From NCBI RefSeq assembly GCF_013409785.1, contig NZ_JACCBV010000001.1:2914001-2978000 (forward strand): DNA of 64,000 nucleotides. The letters run 5' to 3'. The notes beneath the pieces are model-generated. The model was not told the origin of the DNA. It saw only the letters and a list, made by a program, of their open reading frames with translations, and made no database searches. Of this stretch, positions 63,898-64,000 are shown piece after piece. Position numbers and translations under genes: made by a program. Within the stretch, counting starts at the first letter, position 1. The number at the start of each line of letters is the position of its first letter. This DNA is from Microbacterium immunditiarum (GTDB lineage: Bacteria > Actinomycetota > Actinomycetes > Actinomycetales > Microbacteriaceae).

Positions 63898-64000
63898 CCG
63901 TGACGGCCGCGAGGCCCCGCCCGACGGCGTCGACCGTGCGCCGCACGGCCTCCGCGTCGGTGGCGAAGTTGCTCACGGCGAACCGCACGACCGTGCGTCC
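63890..64000 (-). CDS. C-terminal end of a probable PLP-dependent enzyme (partial)
   Basis: An open frame enters from the right edge and ends at TGA 63890-63892, giving 36 residues: RTVVRFAVSNFATDAEAVRR followed by [15 protein letters not shown]. The pattern (V)RFxxSNFxTxxxxVxxxV resembles the last strand and helix of PLP-dependent decarboxylases or aminotransferases. The assignment is tentative because most of the gene is missing. Confidence 0.45.
   Translation of the reverse strand, partial: GRTVVRFAVSNFATDAEAVRRTVDAVGRGLAAVTAR

Overview
The window is a high-GC, gene-dense chromosomal segment of an actinobacterium, most likely a member of the Microbacteriaceae (Microbacterium-like). This rests on base composition, -10 boxes placed a few bases before start codons, the spread of the words GGATGCC/GGCATCC, and gene order. 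The core order infC-rpmI-rplT-trmH ... pheS-pheT ... argC-J-B-D-F ... argH ... tyrS ... HAD phosphatase-58-aa protein-tlyA-nadK-recN-pyrG-nudix-xerD ... parA-scpA-scpB-rluB-tyrA-cmk-der follows, from memory, the order of Mycobacterium tuberculosis Rv1641-Rv1713. The window reads as that conserved backbone, mostly on the minus strand, with lineage-specific insertions.

1-10.5 kb is accessory: the end of a UvrD/HelD-type helicase, a flavin-dependent reductase-like protein, an ABC exporter with a LuxR-type two-component system, a VanRS-like two-component system divergent from a VanY-like carboxypeptidase, tRNA-Pro(GGG), two GNAT acetyltransferases, a YhhN membrane protein with an S4 RNA-binding protein, and a NUDIX-NYN fusion. 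10.5-17.2 kb is an overlapping seven-gene run (parA-scpA-scpB-rluB-tyrA-cmk-der) joining chromosome segregation, rRNA modification, tyrosine synthesis and ribosome assembly. 17.2-22.0 kb is one gene for a 1607-residue LPXTG wall protein, placed between xerD and parA. 22.1-30.2 kb holds xerD, a NUDIX hydrolase, pyrG, recN, nadK, tlyA, a small conserved gene and a HAD phosphatase. 30.2-35.8 kb is an rRNA operon (16S-23S-5S, minus) with a promoter, boxA-like elements and a terminator hairpin.

36-42.8 kb holds a UdgX-type DNA glycosylase, a DUF4184 membrane protein, tyrS, an aldo/keto reductase behind a perfect 20-bp palindrome, a SatD/membrane-protein pair behind an evenly spaced array of TTATAA-type sites, and argH. 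42.8-49.3 kb holds a DUF418-like membrane protein and argF-D-B-J-C, coupled by 4-bp overlaps; argG and argR are not in the window. 49.5-57.3 kb holds an epimerase-like protein, an ABC exporter pair, a dienelactone-hydrolase-like protein and pheST. 57.4-61 kb is a gluABCD-type glutamate importer with a GlnR-like box. 61-63.2 kb holds a SpoU methyltransferase and rplT-rpmI-infC, where infC appears to start at ATC. The right end has a DUF1844 protein and the end of a probable PLP-dependent enzyme.

The observations most worth checking are the SatD operator array, a GGTCGCTGAGC repeat family that has entered coding sequence (scpA, argC, and the stop codon of the NUDIX-NYN gene), the wall protein, UdgX, and the DNA-level enrichment of GGATGCC/GGCATCC. 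I saw no CRISPR array, prophage or insertion sequence.
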